From assembly GCA_027858955.1 (NCBI GenBank), contig JAQIBR010000224.1, positions 1 through 38,203 of the forward strand: a stretch of 38,203 nucleotides of DNA. Direction: 5' to 3'. This DNA comes from Bacteroidales bacterium. GTDB lineage: Bacteria > Bacteroidota > Bacteroidia > Bacteroidales > UBA12170. The position numbers were made by a program, and so were the translations under genes. Each line of letters starts with the position of its first letter. The first letter of the stretch is position 1. The notes beneath the pieces are model-generated. The model ran no database searches and was not told the DNA's origin. It was given only the letters and a program-made list of their open reading frames with translations. This document shows, in pieces, positions 9,860 through 20,110 of the stretch.

Positions 9860-12375
9860 TGGAAATCATTCAGTTTATAAAACTTATTCGCAAAAATCTT
9901 CTTCTTTTGATTCTTGTTCCTATTATTTTAGCCGGTCTAGTTTACTATGGTACACAATATCAGGATAAGTATTATGTTTCATCAGCTACCATCTATACTG
10001 GATTAGGCTCAGGTTTAACACTTGAAGCACAGGAAAATTCACGCGTAGATTACACTGCTACAAGAATGGAATTGGACAATATTTTGAATCTTTTCAAATC
10101 ACGCGAAATTCAACAAGAAGTAGCCTTAAGCCTTTTTATTCAAGGATTAGGTCTAAAAAGCTGGAATCCCCAATTTATGTCACGTCAATCTTATGACGAA
10201 TTTCAAGAACTTGTTCCTCAATACATTAAAGATATGGCTGTTCGGCCTGGAGCAGATAACTTTTCTAATTATATTATAAACGTACCACTCATTTTAAATG
10301 ATACTATTGGTTTAAAAAACAAACAACTTTTCACAAAAAATAGAACTTATAAAGTTCAGACAGGTGAATCTTTATATACAGTTTCTTCGAAACTTGGAGT
10401 TTCTGCTAGTGATCTGATGAAAATAAATACACTCACAAGCACTAATCTTAAAGCGGGTACAGAGCTTATATATGAAAGAGAAGAAATGCTAATCTTTAGC
10501 AAGGATAATGGAATAAATGACACTATTCCTATCTATATTCCAGATCCTAATTACTATTTATTAGCCGAAAATGACAGTCTTAGTTTTGCCCAAACCCTAA
10601 AACTATTTAAAGAATATTATGCTGATAATGACACGAATTACATTTATAAATTGTTGAATCATAAGCATAAATATTACAGCATTAAAGCTATTAACGAGCT
10701 TTCGGCACGACAGGTTCAAGGAAGCGATTTATTAAGACTAGCATATAGAACTACAGACCCAGGAATTTGTAAACAAACTTTACAATTCAGTATCGATGCT
10801 TTTGAGAGAAACTACAAAAAACTAAAGGAAAATCAAAGCGATAATGTTGTAAAATACTTTGAAGATAAAGTTACCGAAACCAGCATAAATCTTCAAGCAG
10901 CTGAAAATCGCTTATTGAAGTTTAATCAAGATAACAACATAATAAATTATTATGAGCAAACTAATCACATTTCTCAACAAAAACAACTTATAGAAAGTCG
11001 TTATTACGAGGAATTGATGAAATTCAAAGCTGCAGATTCTGTTTTAAAAATTCTGGATAAACAACTAGCTAATCAAAAAGGGATTGCCAAATTAAATACA
11101 GATATGATGGTGTATCGAAATAAGATATCCGATATCACCTATAAAATCGCAGTAAATGAGTTAAACGATTCATCCGATCCGAAAACGATTCAAGCTGTTA
11201 AAGATCTAAAAGCTGAACAAATTAATTTACGCAAACAAATTACTCAAAATATCGACAGTGTATTTGGGTTGCAATATTCTCATCAAGGTGTAAATACAAG
11301 CCAAATGCTGGCGCAATGGCTTCAGAATATGATAATTTATGAAGAGACAAAAGCCGGTATTGCTGCTCTGGAAGAAAGGCGAATCGAGTTTCAGCAAACC
11401 TATGAACAATTTGCACCTCTTGGAGCTAAATTATCCCGCATCCAGCGAGAAATAACCGTAAGCGAACAACAATATCTTTCCGTATTACATAGCCTCAACC
11501 TAGCTAAATTAAAGCAGCAAAACATCGAATTACAGGCCAATATCAAAACTGTTGATGCTCCTTATTTTCCAATTTCAGCAGAATCAACAAAACGTAAAAT
11601 TTTTATTGCAGCAGCTGGAATTTTAGGATTAATGCTCGTGCTATTTGTTATTCTAGTATTGGAATATTTCGACAAAACCATCAAAGATCCTTCCCGAGCC
11701 AAAAAATTAAGCGGTCTAGATATACTCTCTGTTTATCCTCTCTTGAAGAAAAAGAGTACACGTATCGATTACGATTTTATTACCAATCGATTAATGGAAC
11801 AGGCAGTACAAAAAATGCGATCCTTGCTTGAAGCTGAAAATATTCATCACAAAAAGCCTGTCAATATTTTGATTTTCAGCACACAAATGACAGATGGAAA
11901 GTCGCTAATTCAAGATGCTTTGACTGCTAAACTTAAAGAACTTGGATTCTCTGTATTATCAGCAAATTATCAACTACCCAATTATCGTCCAAAATTTTCA
12001 TTTTCAGCATCAAAGCAAGAAAAGCCTTTAGTTTATGATATAGAGTCAGACACTATCAACAAATCTAGCATACAGGATATTTTGGGTTCTGTACATGATA
12101 CTTCAAAATATGATTTCGGATTAATTGAAATTCCATCTGTAACTCATAATGCTTTCTCTACTGGATTGGTCAAAGATGCCGATTTTGGAATAATGGTTAC
12201 TCGTGCAAACAGATCTTGGACATCTTCAGATGAAAACAGCTTATCTGGAATTATGCAGTTTATGAAATTTGATCCTCTTATTTTATTAAACGGCGTACAA
12301 AACGAAGTTATTGAAATACTCTTGGGCGAATTACCTCGTGTAAGAAATAAATTTCGTCGTAAAATTAAAAAATAG
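9859..12375 (+). CDS. Wzz/GumC-like polysaccharide co-polymerase with LysM insert and degenerate cytoplasmic ATPase-like domain
   Basis: N-terminal TM and Wzz-like region, LysM-like YKVQTGESLYTVSSKLGVSASDLMKINTLTSTNLKAGTELIYE, coiled coil, second TM, then NILIFSTQMTDGKSLIQDAL. Start trimmed from 9850 to the TAATG overlap. Confidence 0.85.
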   Translation: MEIIQFIKLIRKNLLLLILVPIILAGLVYYGTQYQDKYYVSSATIYTGLGSGLTLEAQENSRVDYTATRMELDNILNLFKSREIQQEVALSLFIQGLGLKSWNPQFMSRQSYDEFQELVPQYIKDMAVRPGADNFSNYIINVPLILNDTIGLKNKQLFTKNRTYKVQTGESLYTVSSKLGVSASDLMKINTLTSTNLKAGTELIYEREEMLIFSKDNGINDTIPIYIPDPNYYLLAENDSLSFAQTLKLFKEYYADNDTNYIYKLLNHKHKYYSIKAINELSARQVQGSDLLRLAYRTTDPGICKQTLQFSIDAFERNYKKLKENQSDNVVKYFEDKVTETSINLQAAENRLLKFNQDNNIINYYEQTNHISQQKQLIESRYYEELMKFKAADSVLKILDKQLANQKGIAKLNTDMMVYRNKISDITYKIAVNELNDSSDPKTIQAVKDLKAEQINLRKQITQNIDSVFGLQYSHQGVNTSQMLAQWLQNMIIYEETKAGIAALEERRIEFQQTYEQFAPLGAKLSRIQREITVSEQQYLSVLHSLNLAKLKQQNIELQANIKTVDAPYFPISAESTKRKIFIAAAGILGLMLVLFVILVLEYFDKTIKDPSRAKKLSGLDILSVYPLLKKKSTRIDYDFITNRLMEQAVQKMRSLLEAENIHHKKPVNILIFSTQMTDGKSLIQDALTAKLKELGFSVLSANYQLPNYRPKFSFSASKQEKPLVYDIESDTINKSSIQDILGSVHDTSKYDFGLIEIPSVTHNAFSTGLVKDADFGIMVTRANRSWTSSDENSLSGIMQFMKFDPLILLNGVQNEVIEILLGELPRVRNKFRRKIKK

Positions 12376-12414
12376 TCACATTTTAGTTTTTTTTTAACCA
12401 TCTTGGCTTATTAA

Positions 12415-13767
12415 ATGATAAAAAAAATCCTGCATATCGCCAAAGAAAAAAACATTCAATCCCTAGCCGGTAATGTTCTTAAGGCCGGGTTTGGCGTTTT
12501 AAATTTTATGGTGCTAACTCGCAGTTTCGAAAAAGAAATTTTTGGTGAATGGATATTGTATCTAACTGGTACGTCTTTCATCGAAATGTTTCGCTTCGGC
12601 ATTACAAGAACAGCCCTTATTCGCTTTTTAAGTGGAGCAAAAGTTGATGAACAAAAAAAATTGATAGGCTCTAATTGGTTAATAGGACTTATTACCAGCG
12701 TTTTTATTGCAATTCTTTTGTGGGTAATATTGTTCTTTTTCCCTGACCAAATTAAACAGTCGGGTTTTTACCTTTTCTTTAAATGGTATCCTATTTTAGC
12801 ATTTCTAAATCTACCATTAAACAATGCGCTTACCATACTACAAGCAAAACAATATTTTGGTCAGATATTTATTGTAAATACGCTTAATTCAGGACTGTTT
12901 TTTGTGGGTTTGGCCATAAATCTTTTCTGGTTAAAACTTGATTTAGTATATGTTATTTGGTTTCATTTAGGAATTGCTGCTCTGGTTTCACTTATTACTA
13001 TTATAGCAGGATGGGATGGCTCACGTTATATTAACAAGGCAGATAGATCGACAAATCGTACAATATTAAATTTTGGAAAATACACTACTTTAACACTTAT
13101 TGGAACAAATTTATTGAGAAGCGCCGATACATTTATTATTGCTTTAAGTCCATTAGGAACCGCAGCAGTTGCACTCTATAGTATTCCTTTAAGATTAACT
13201 GAATTCCTTCAAATTCCATTACGTAGCTTTGTGGCTACCGCATTCCCAAAAATGTCTAAAGCAAGTATCGAAAACGATCTTAAAATGGTTCGTTATTATT
13301 TTTACAGCTACTCAGGTTCAATTACCATATTGTTTATTCCGATCGCCATTTTCGGTTTTATTTTTTCCGATTTTTTTGTCTATTTTCTGGGCGGTAGTCA
13401 ATATGTTGGCATTGACCCTATTACTGGCGCCAGCACTTCCACTATTTTTAAAGTATTTGCTCTGTATGGAATCCTATTACCTATTGATAGACTAACCGGA
13501 GTAGGTTTGGACAGCATAAATAGACCCAAAAAGAATTTCTATAAAATTATATATATGGTAACGGCCAATATTATTGGTGATTTAATTGCCGTATTCGTCT
13601 TTAAATCGATAATGGGTGTAGCTGTAGTTACTGTTCTTTTTACATTAATAGGAGTCTTAGTAGGATTTAATTATTTAACCAAAGAATTGAAATTAAATCC
13701 ATTATTAATATGGAAAGAGGGCAAGAAAGTTTATTCTATGAAAATTAAAGAGTTTGTGGGAAAATAA
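12415..13767 (+). CDS. Lipopolysaccharide/oligosaccharide flippase (Wzx-like)
   Basis: About 12 hydrophobic segments with polysaccharide-biosynthesis-protein pattern (FGEWILYLTGTSFIEMFRFGITRTALIRFLSG). Confidence 0.85.
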   Translation: MIKKILHIAKEKNIQSLAGNVLKAGFGVLNFMVLTRSFEKEIFGEWILYLTGTSFIEMFRFGITRTALIRFLSGAKVDEQKKLIGSNWLIGLITSVFIAILLWVILFFFPDQIKQSGFYLFFKWYPILAFLNLPLNNALTILQAKQYFGQIFIVNTLNSGLFFVGLAINLFWLKLDLVYVIWFHLGIAALVSLITIIAGWDGSRYINKADRSTNRTILNFGKYTTLTLIGTNLLRSADTFIIALSPLGTAAVALYSIPLRLTEFLQIPLRSFVATAFPKMSKASIENDLKMVRYYFYSYSGSITILFIPIAIFGFIFSDFFVYFLGGSQYVGIDPITGASTSTIFKVFALYGILLPIDRLTGVGLDSINRPKKNFYKIIYMVTANIIGDLIAVFVFKSIMGVAVVTVLFTLIGVLVGFNYLTKELKLNPLLIWKEGKKVYSMKIKEFVGK

Positions 13768-15476
13768 TGAAGAAAAATATCTGCAAAGGATTAAAGATAA
13801 AGATACTGAAACCGTTCATAGGGATTCTTATGCTTCATTTGTCAGTAAACATAATTGCCCAAAATGGCATCAATTGTGATTACGAAATAAGTTTGAGCAC
13901 AAGCGAAATAGTAAATACAACATTTCAAACCGGTGATACAATTTGCCTAATGGCAGGTGTTAGAGGTCCTCTCTATTTGAAAAACATTAATGGAACAGCT
14001 GAAAACCCCATAGTTATCATTAATAAAGGAGGACTATCCATTATTGATTCTGATTTAGCTTATGGAATAAAATTTGTCGAATGTAAAAATATTATACTCA
14101 GTGGAGCTGGTGACCAAGATATTCCTTATGGAATTTATATACGAGAAGTTAATAATGGATACGGACTTGGATTAGAAAATAAATCAAGCGACTTTGAGTT
14201 GGAAAAATTAGAGATCAGCAATACAAAATTTTCCGGAATTATTGCCAAAACTGACCCCGATTGTACATATACAGCGGTTCGCGACAGCTTTACAATGTAT
14301 AGCTTAGATATTCACGACAACTACATTCATAATACTGGTATGGAAGGAATGTATATCGGGAGCTCCTTTTTTCTTGGGCATTACATAAGTGATTGTGATG
14401 CTACTCTATTGCCGCATATTATTGATGGTGTTGAAATCTACAATAATCGTGTAGAATATACAGGTTGGGATGCAATTCAGGTCGGAAGTGCACTATATAA
14501 TTGTACTATCCGAGACAATCAGATTTATAAAGATTCTCAGGCTGAAGAAACTTATCAAATGTCAGGAATAATGATCAATACAGGAAGTAGCTGTAATGTA
14601 TATAATAACAAAATTATTGACGGGAAAGGAACTGGAATTCTGAATCAGGGAACAGGAGGACAAAAATTCTTTAATAACCTGATAGTTAATGCTGGACGTG
14701 ATTATGATTTTGAAAATCAAACGACAAAACAACAATTCGGAATATATTCAAAATACACCACCTATGTTCATCCTCCGGATAACTCTTTGCATTTTTACAA
14801 TAATACAATTATCAATCCCAAAAGTGATGGCATTAGGCTTGTTGATTCACCAAGTGAAATAAATCGAGTTATTAATAATATTATAATAAATCCGGGTGCT
14901 TATGAGTATTACCAAAGCTTAGGTTCAAATGAGTTTAATGCTGATGATGCATATATTCACAACTACTTGAATGCAAGTAATATACATTCAGCTAACAATA
15001 TTTCTGAGCGCTCTTCAAAAGAGCAATTTTTTGCTGATACTCTTAATCAAGACTATCATGTTACAAGCAGCATTTCCCCATCGGTTAATTGGGGAGTCGA
15101 CTTGAGCAGCTATGGTATTACATTCGATCTTGATAATAATAGTCGCCCTATTGAAAATTATTTTGATATTGGGGCTTACGAATTGCAAATTTCAACGCCA
15201 ATAATTTCAGTGATAAGCCCTGAACAAAAATTGATTATTTATCCTAATCCTGCAAATGAATTTTTACAATTGAGCTTTCATCTTGATAAAGCCCAAAGCC
15301 TAAATCTTAAATTTGCTAGTATGGAAGGCAAAGAAATCTTTTTGTTTCGAGATGTTTTTTTCAACCAAGGCGACAACAAAAAACAGTTTTCTATTAGTCA
15401 TCTCCCAAAAGGAGAATATATTATAGTTTTATATAACCAAGCGATTCGTTTAACTCAAAAGCTTCAAAAGATATAA
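13767..15476 (+). CDS. Secreted right-handed parallel beta-helix protein with T9SS type A C-terminal sorting domain
   Basis: PbH1-like repeats (IHDNYIHNTGMEGMYIG, IYNNRVEYTGWDAIQVG, VYNNKIIDGKGTGILNQG, FYNNTIINPKSDGIRL); C-terminal IYPNPANEFLQLSF...KGEYIIVLYNQAIRLTQKLQKI. Confidence 0.88.
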   Translation: MKKNICKGLKIKILKPFIGILMLHLSVNIIAQNGINCDYEISLSTSEIVNTTFQTGDTICLMAGVRGPLYLKNINGTAENPIVIINKGGLSIIDSDLAYGIKFVECKNIILSGAGDQDIPYGIYIREVNNGYGLGLENKSSDFELEKLEISNTKFSGIIAKTDPDCTYTAVRDSFTMYSLDIHDNYIHNTGMEGMYIGSSFFLGHYISDCDATLLPHIIDGVEIYNNRVEYTGWDAIQVGSALYNCTIRDNQIYKDSQAEETYQMSGIMINTGSSCNVYNNKIIDGKGTGILNQGTGGQKFFNNLIVNAGRDYDFENQTTKQQFGIYSKYTTYVHPPDNSLHFYNNTIINPKSDGIRLVDSPSEINRVINNIIINPGAYEYYQSLGSNEFNADDAYIHNYLNASNIHSANNISERSSKEQFFADTLNQDYHVTSSISPSVNWGVDLSSYGITFDLDNNSRPIENYFDIGAYELQISTPIISVISPEQKLIIYPNPANEFLQLSFHLDKAQSLNLKFASMEGKEIFLFRDVFFNQGDNKKQFSISHLPKGEYIIVLYNQAIRLTQKLQKI

Positions 15477-15479
15477 CCT

Positions 15480-15668
15480 ATGATTACTTGGCCTATTTTT
15501 CTAGCTTTTTTCTTAGCTGTAATTGCAGTTTATATTTCTATAAAACTTGAAGACGCAAAAGAAAATAAAAAACAGCAAGATATTGAAAATGAAAAAATTA
15601 AGATTGCCAATTTAGAAAAACGAAAGGATGCATCTGAAACAATTAATAACACCTTGAAAATTAGCTGA
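15480..15668 (+). CDS. Small single-TM membrane protein of unknown function
   Basis: 62 aa: TM segment plus charged tail; packed between the beta-helix and wzy-like genes and overlapping the next start. Confidence 0.6.
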   Translation: MITWPIFLAFFLAVIAVYISIKLEDAKENKKQQDIENEKIKIANLEKRKDASETINNTLKIS

Positions 15669-17170
15669 TGCGAAACCCGTTTGAGAAGAATACAGGAGCA
15701 TTAAAATTGCAACATCCCATTGCAATTCTATTGATCATATTGGCATCACTTATCTTCGGCAAACTGATGTCTCTTGTTGGAATTCCGCTAATTGCAGCAC
15801 TTTTCGCTCTTCCTTTTATTCTAATCTTTATCAACCGAGTTCTTGACATCCCTAAAATTGCCCTTTTTACCATCCAAATTGCAGGTTATTTCATTATCGG
15901 AATTCAACGCTATACGGGACATATTCCTTTAGGGCTTACTGCAGATTTCTTATTTATTTTAGCCTTTGTCGCTCTTGTTTTTAAAAATTTTTATTCCGGT
16001 GTTAACTGGAAACCAATGCTTAAAGACATTAGCCTTTTAGCTGCTATCTGGATGGGCTGGTTAATATTTGAAATTATTAACCCTGAAGCAGTTAGTTTTC
16101 AAGCTTGGTTGACTGGCATGCGTAGCGTTGGGCTTTATTTCATTTTAGGAATACCTCTAGTATTACTTTTAATGCGAAACCCGAAAGATATTGAAATTTA
16201 TTTTTATATCTGGGGAGTCATGACTATTTTGACCACTCTTAAAGGAGCTATGCAACTAATTATTGGCTTGGATTCTTTTGAACAAAAGTGGTTGAATGAA
16301 GGCGCTTATTTAACACATGTGCTTTTTGGTAAACTAAGAGTCTTTTCATTCCTAAGCGATGCTGGTCAGTTTGGGGCTTCCCAAGCACATGCTTTTGTTA
16401 TTGGCAGTATTATTGCTTATGAAACAAAAATATTTAAAAAGCGGCTATTTTTCGGAATAGTTGCAATTGCCGGATTATACGGAATGCTAATCTCCGGCAC
16501 TCGAGGAGCAATTGCTGTGCCTGCACTTGGGTTTTTTACTTATCTTATTTTAGCAAAAAATATCCGCATTTTTTCTTTAGGAATGATTGCAGCAGCAGCA
16601 TTATATGTATTTTTCGCTTATACCTTTATTTTACAATCAAATTACCAAGTTAGACGAATGCGCACAGCTGTTAATTTCGAAGAGGATGCCAGTTTTCTTG
16701 TGCGATTAGAAAATCAGCGGATTCTGAAATCCTATCTGTCAACTCGTCCAATTGGTGGTGGTATAGGGCATGCCGGGATAAATGCTCAACAATACGATCC
16801 TGACGGTTTTCTGGCAAGCATTGCTACTGATAGCTGGTATGTTAAGATTTGGGCCGAAAATGGAGCGATAGGTTTAACATTGCACTTTTTTATCCTCTTC
16901 TACATTGTGCTTAAAGGAGGCTACTTAATAATGTTTAGAATTAAAGATAAAGAACTCAAGATAAGGATGATGGCAATTCTGAGTGGCATTATGGGAATTC
17001 TATTAGCAAATTATGGAAATGCAGTTATGGGTCAGTTCCCAACCTCAATTATTGTCTATTATGGTATGGGATTTTTGTTTTTATCTACTTATTATGATAA
17101 AATTGTTTTGATTGAGCGCGAACAAGGCAAAGATCCTTTTGACCTTTTCGGTAATTTGCTTAAAAAATAA
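15668..17170 (+). CDS. O-antigen ligase / Wzy-like polymerase
   Basis: Polytopic; SGTRGAIAVPALGFFTYL and ENGAIGLTLHFFILFYIVLKGGYL typical of the Wzy_C family. Confidence 0.85.
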   Translation: MRNPFEKNTGALKLQHPIAILLIILASLIFGKLMSLVGIPLIAALFALPFILIFINRVLDIPKIALFTIQIAGYFIIGIQRYTGHIPLGLTADFLFILAFVALVFKNFYSGVNWKPMLKDISLLAAIWMGWLIFEIINPEAVSFQAWLTGMRSVGLYFILGIPLVLLLMRNPKDIEIYFYIWGVMTILTTLKGAMQLIIGLDSFEQKWLNEGAYLTHVLFGKLRVFSFLSDAGQFGASQAHAFVIGSIIAYETKIFKKRLFFGIVAIAGLYGMLISGTRGAIAVPALGFFTYLILAKNIRIFSLGMIAAAALYVFFAYTFILQSNYQVRRMRTAVNFEEDASFLVRLENQRILKSYLSTRPIGGGIGHAGINAQQYDPDGFLASIATDSWYVKIWAENGAIGLTLHFFILFYIVLKGGYLIMFRIKDKELKIRMMAILSGIMGILLANYGNAVMGQFPTSIIVYYGMGFLFLSTYYDKIVLIEREQGKDPFDLFGNLLKK

Positions 17171-17173
17171 GGT

Positions 17174-17194
17174 GTACGATAACGTACGTTTTTT
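17174..17194 (+). terminator. Weak candidate terminator at the end of the exopolysaccharide operon
   Basis: GTACG-ATAA-CGTAC followed by G and T6. Confidence 0.4.
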
Positions 17195-17302
17195 ATCTTA
17201 TTTCGCACACTAAATTTTCCTAATAAAACAAACCTTTATTCATAACAATTTCACTAACAATACTTCATAGAAGGTGGCATAAATATTGATAAACGCGAGA
17301 CA

Positions 17303-19915
17303 ATGCGTGAATTTTTAAAACCACTATTACTAATCCTACTTGGTATACTATTGCTTACCGGAAATTTGTTTTCTCAAGAAATAAGAAAATATACTACTGC
17401 TCGAATCCTTGGAGATTCTCCAAAAATCGACGGGTTTCTTGATGACTCTGCTTGGGAACAAATTAATTGGGAAAATGACTTTACTCAATACCAACCATTT
17501 AATGGCGGAATAGCTGCCCAACAAACTGCATTTAAAATATTATACGATAATAATTTCCTATACGTGGCAATTCGCGCTTACGACAGTGTTCCCGAAGAAA
17601 TAGTAAGTCGTATGTCGCGCAGAGATGGTTTTCAAGGCGATTGGGTTGAAATTGCATTCGATAGTTATCACGATTATATTACTGCTTATTCCTTTACAGC
17701 AACAGTTGCAGGAGTTAAAAATGATGAATTATATACCAATGATGGTTTTGGTCACGACCGAACTTGGGATCCAATTTGGTATTTAAAAACAAGTATCGAT
17801 AAAGAAGGCTGGATAGCCGAAATAAAAATCCCTCTAACGCAATTAAGATTTAGCAAAGAAAGCAATCAAATTTGGGGATTGCAAGTAAAGCGATTTGTGC
17901 ATAGAAAAGAAGAACGAAGTCTTTGGCAACATATTCCAAATGAACAAGCTGGATATGTAAGCCGATTTGGCGAATTACATGGCCTAAAAGATATTAAACC
18001 AAAAAAACAATTTGATATAACTCCATATACAGTAGGCTCTTATGAATCATTCGAAGCTGAAGAAGGCGACCCTTTTACCGATGGCAAAGAAATCAATAGC
18101 CGAGTTGGCCTCGATGCGAAAATCGGATTAACTAATAACCTCACCTTAGACCTCACCATTAACCCCGACTTTGGACAGGTTGAAGCAGACCCGTCCGAAG
18201 TCAATTTATCTGCTTTCGAATCGTATTTTCGAGAAAAAAGAATGTTTTTTATCGAAGGTCGTAACATATACAGTTTTCCATTAAGATTGGGAGATGGACG
18301 TCATGCAACCGACAACCTGTTTTACTCTCGTCGAATAGGTAAAAGACCATCTGTTTATCCTGACGAATACTCATATATTGACTCACCAGAGAACACTTCT
18401 ATTTTAGGAGCCGCAAAAATTACCGGAAAAACCAAAAACGGAATTTCTATTGGTATTTTAGAAAGCGTTACTAATAAAGAATATGCTCGAATTTCTGATG
18501 CTAATGGTAACATTGATGAATACATTGTAGAACCACTTACAAACTATTTTGTGAGTCGAGTTGAAAAAGATTTTAACCAAGGAAATACCAAGCTTGGGGG
18601 AATGATTACTGCCACCAACCGCAAAATTGATGATGCTCATTTAGATATTTTACCTACAGCCGCATATACGGGAGGTGTTAACTTTGATCACGCCTGGAAC
18701 AATAGAAAATATAATTTCTCTGTAAAACTTATGGGTAGCCTTGTACAAGGCAATGAAAATGCGATTTCTGAACTTCAAACATCATCATCTCGATATTATC
18801 AGCGTCCAGATGCAAGCCATATGGAGTACAATCCCACTTTAACAAGTTTGAGTGGACATGCAGGATCTGCTTGGATTGGAAAGCTTTCCAACGGTGGTTG
18901 GAGCTATATTGCTTGGTTTAGTTGGGAATCGCCGGGTTTTGAATTGAATGATATTGGTTTTTTACGTTATGCGGATAATATGACTGAAATTGCTTGGGCT
19001 CAATATAATTTCCCAAAACCATTTAGTATTTTCCGCAGATTTAATATTGAAGTATCTCAAGCTAGCTCATTTGATTTCAGCGGTAAATATTTATCAACCG
19101 GTGGAGACTTGGGTATTGGAGGACAATTTACCAATTTTTGGTCTTTTAGATTTGGAAGCAGTTTCACTACTAATGCTCTAGAAAAAACGCTTCTGCGCGG
19201 CGGCCCGTTATTTCTAAGTCCTTCTGGATTAAATACTTATATACGCATTAATACAGACCGAAGAAAAAAAGTGAGCCTTTCCGGAACCTTATCATATTAT
19301 TGGGGAGCAGAAAATAATAAATCCCGAGAGAATTATTCCCTGGGCCTTACTTACCGACCTTTAAATCATATTCGCATTAGTCTAAATCCATCACTTAGGT
19401 TTAATAACAATCAGCTTCAATATATTGATGTTCTAAATATCGAAGGAAATGATAATTATTTCCTTGCAGAGATTGACCAAAAAACATTTGTAACTCAATT
19501 GCGAGTAGACTACAGTTTTACTCCCGATTTCAGCATTCAGCTTTATGCTCAACCTTTTATTTCAACAGGAGAATACAGCAATTTTAAATATGTAACCGAT
19601 CCTATTGCCGATCTTTATTCTGATCGCTTTCAGATTCTTCAACCCGACAATGATTTTGGTGTTGATATTGATAATGATGGAAATACTGATGGATATTTAT
19701 ATAATCCCGATTTTAAATTTTTACAGTTCCAATCCAATTTAGTTGCTCGATGGGAATATCGTCCGGGCTCCATAGTGTATTTGGTTTGGTCGCAAAATAA
19801 AACCGATTATCCTGATACTTACGCATTTAATTTTAATGACGATATGGAAGATATGTTCTCTGTTTTTCCACATAATGTTTTCTTAGTAAAATTATCCTAC
19901 CGAATACCTATTTAA
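17303..19915 (+). CDS. DUF5916 / carbohydrate-binding family 9-like domain protein, probably with an outer-membrane beta-barrel C-terminus
   Basis: N-terminal signal, ARILGDSPKIDGFLDDSAWEQINW, LYDNNFLYVAIRAYDS, WIAEIKIPLTQLRFSK, PDFGQVEADPSEVNLSAFESYFREKRMFFIEG. Confidence 0.9.
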   Translation: MREFLKPLLLILLGILLLTGNLFSQEIRKYTTARILGDSPKIDGFLDDSAWEQINWENDFTQYQPFNGGIAAQQTAFKILYDNNFLYVAIRAYDSVPEEIVSRMSRRDGFQGDWVEIAFDSYHDYITAYSFTATVAGVKNDELYTNDGFGHDRTWDPIWYLKTSIDKEGWIAEIKIPLTQLRFSKESNQIWGLQVKRFVHRKEERSLWQHIPNEQAGYVSRFGELHGLKDIKPKKQFDITPYTVGSYESFEAEEGDPFTDGKEINSRVGLDAKIGLTNNLTLDLTINPDFGQVEADPSEVNLSAFESYFREKRMFFIEGRNIYSFPLRLGDGRHATDNLFYSRRIGKRPSVYPDEYSYIDSPENTSILGAAKITGKTKNGISIGILESVTNKEYARISDANGNIDEYIVEPLTNYFVSRVEKDFNQGNTKLGGMITATNRKIDDAHLDILPTAAYTGGVNFDHAWNNRKYNFSVKLMGSLVQGNENAISELQTSSSRYYQRPDASHMEYNPTLTSLSGHAGSAWIGKLSNGGWSYIAWFSWESPGFELNDIGFLRYADNMTEIAWAQYNFPKPFSIFRRFNIEVSQASSFDFSGKYLSTGGDLGIGGQFTNFWSFRFGSSFTTNALEKTLLRGGPLFLSPSGLNTYIRINTDRRKKVSLSGTLSYYWGAENNKSRENYSLGLTYRPLNHIRISLNPSLRFNNNQLQYIDVLNIEGNDNYFLAEIDQKTFVTQLRVDYSFTPDFSIQLYAQPFISTGEYSNFKYVTDPIADLYSDRFQILQPDNDFGVDIDNDGNTDGYLYNPDFKFLQFQSNLVARWEYRPGSIVYLVWSQNKTDYPDTYAFNFNDDMEDMFSVFPHNVFLVKLSYRIPI

Positions 19916-19949
19916 CACACCTCAAAAACAAACTCTAATCAAACCAAGG

Positions 19950-19988
19950 AGTCCGAAATGTTAAGCGCATTTCGGACTTTCTATTTTT
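19950..19988 (+). terminator. Rho-independent terminator
   Basis: AGTCCGAAATG-TTAAGCG-CATTTCGGACT, perfect 11-bp stem followed by TTTCTATTTTTT. Confidence 0.85.
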
Positions 19989-20017
19989 TCCTGCTTATAA
20001 GAATGATTTTTTGAAAA

Positions 20018-20097
20018 ACTCAGGCTAAAGTTTATTTTTCTACTAAGTGAAGACAATGTCTCAGACGAAACTTAAACTGAAATTAGTCTGAGTAGAG
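20018..20097. repeat. Degenerate inverted-repeat element, copy A
   Basis: ACTCAGGCTAAAG at the left end versus GAAATTAGTCTGAGTAGAG at the right; resembles ends of copy B. Confidence 0.5.
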
Positions 20098-20110
20098 TTC
20101 ATCTTTTATT

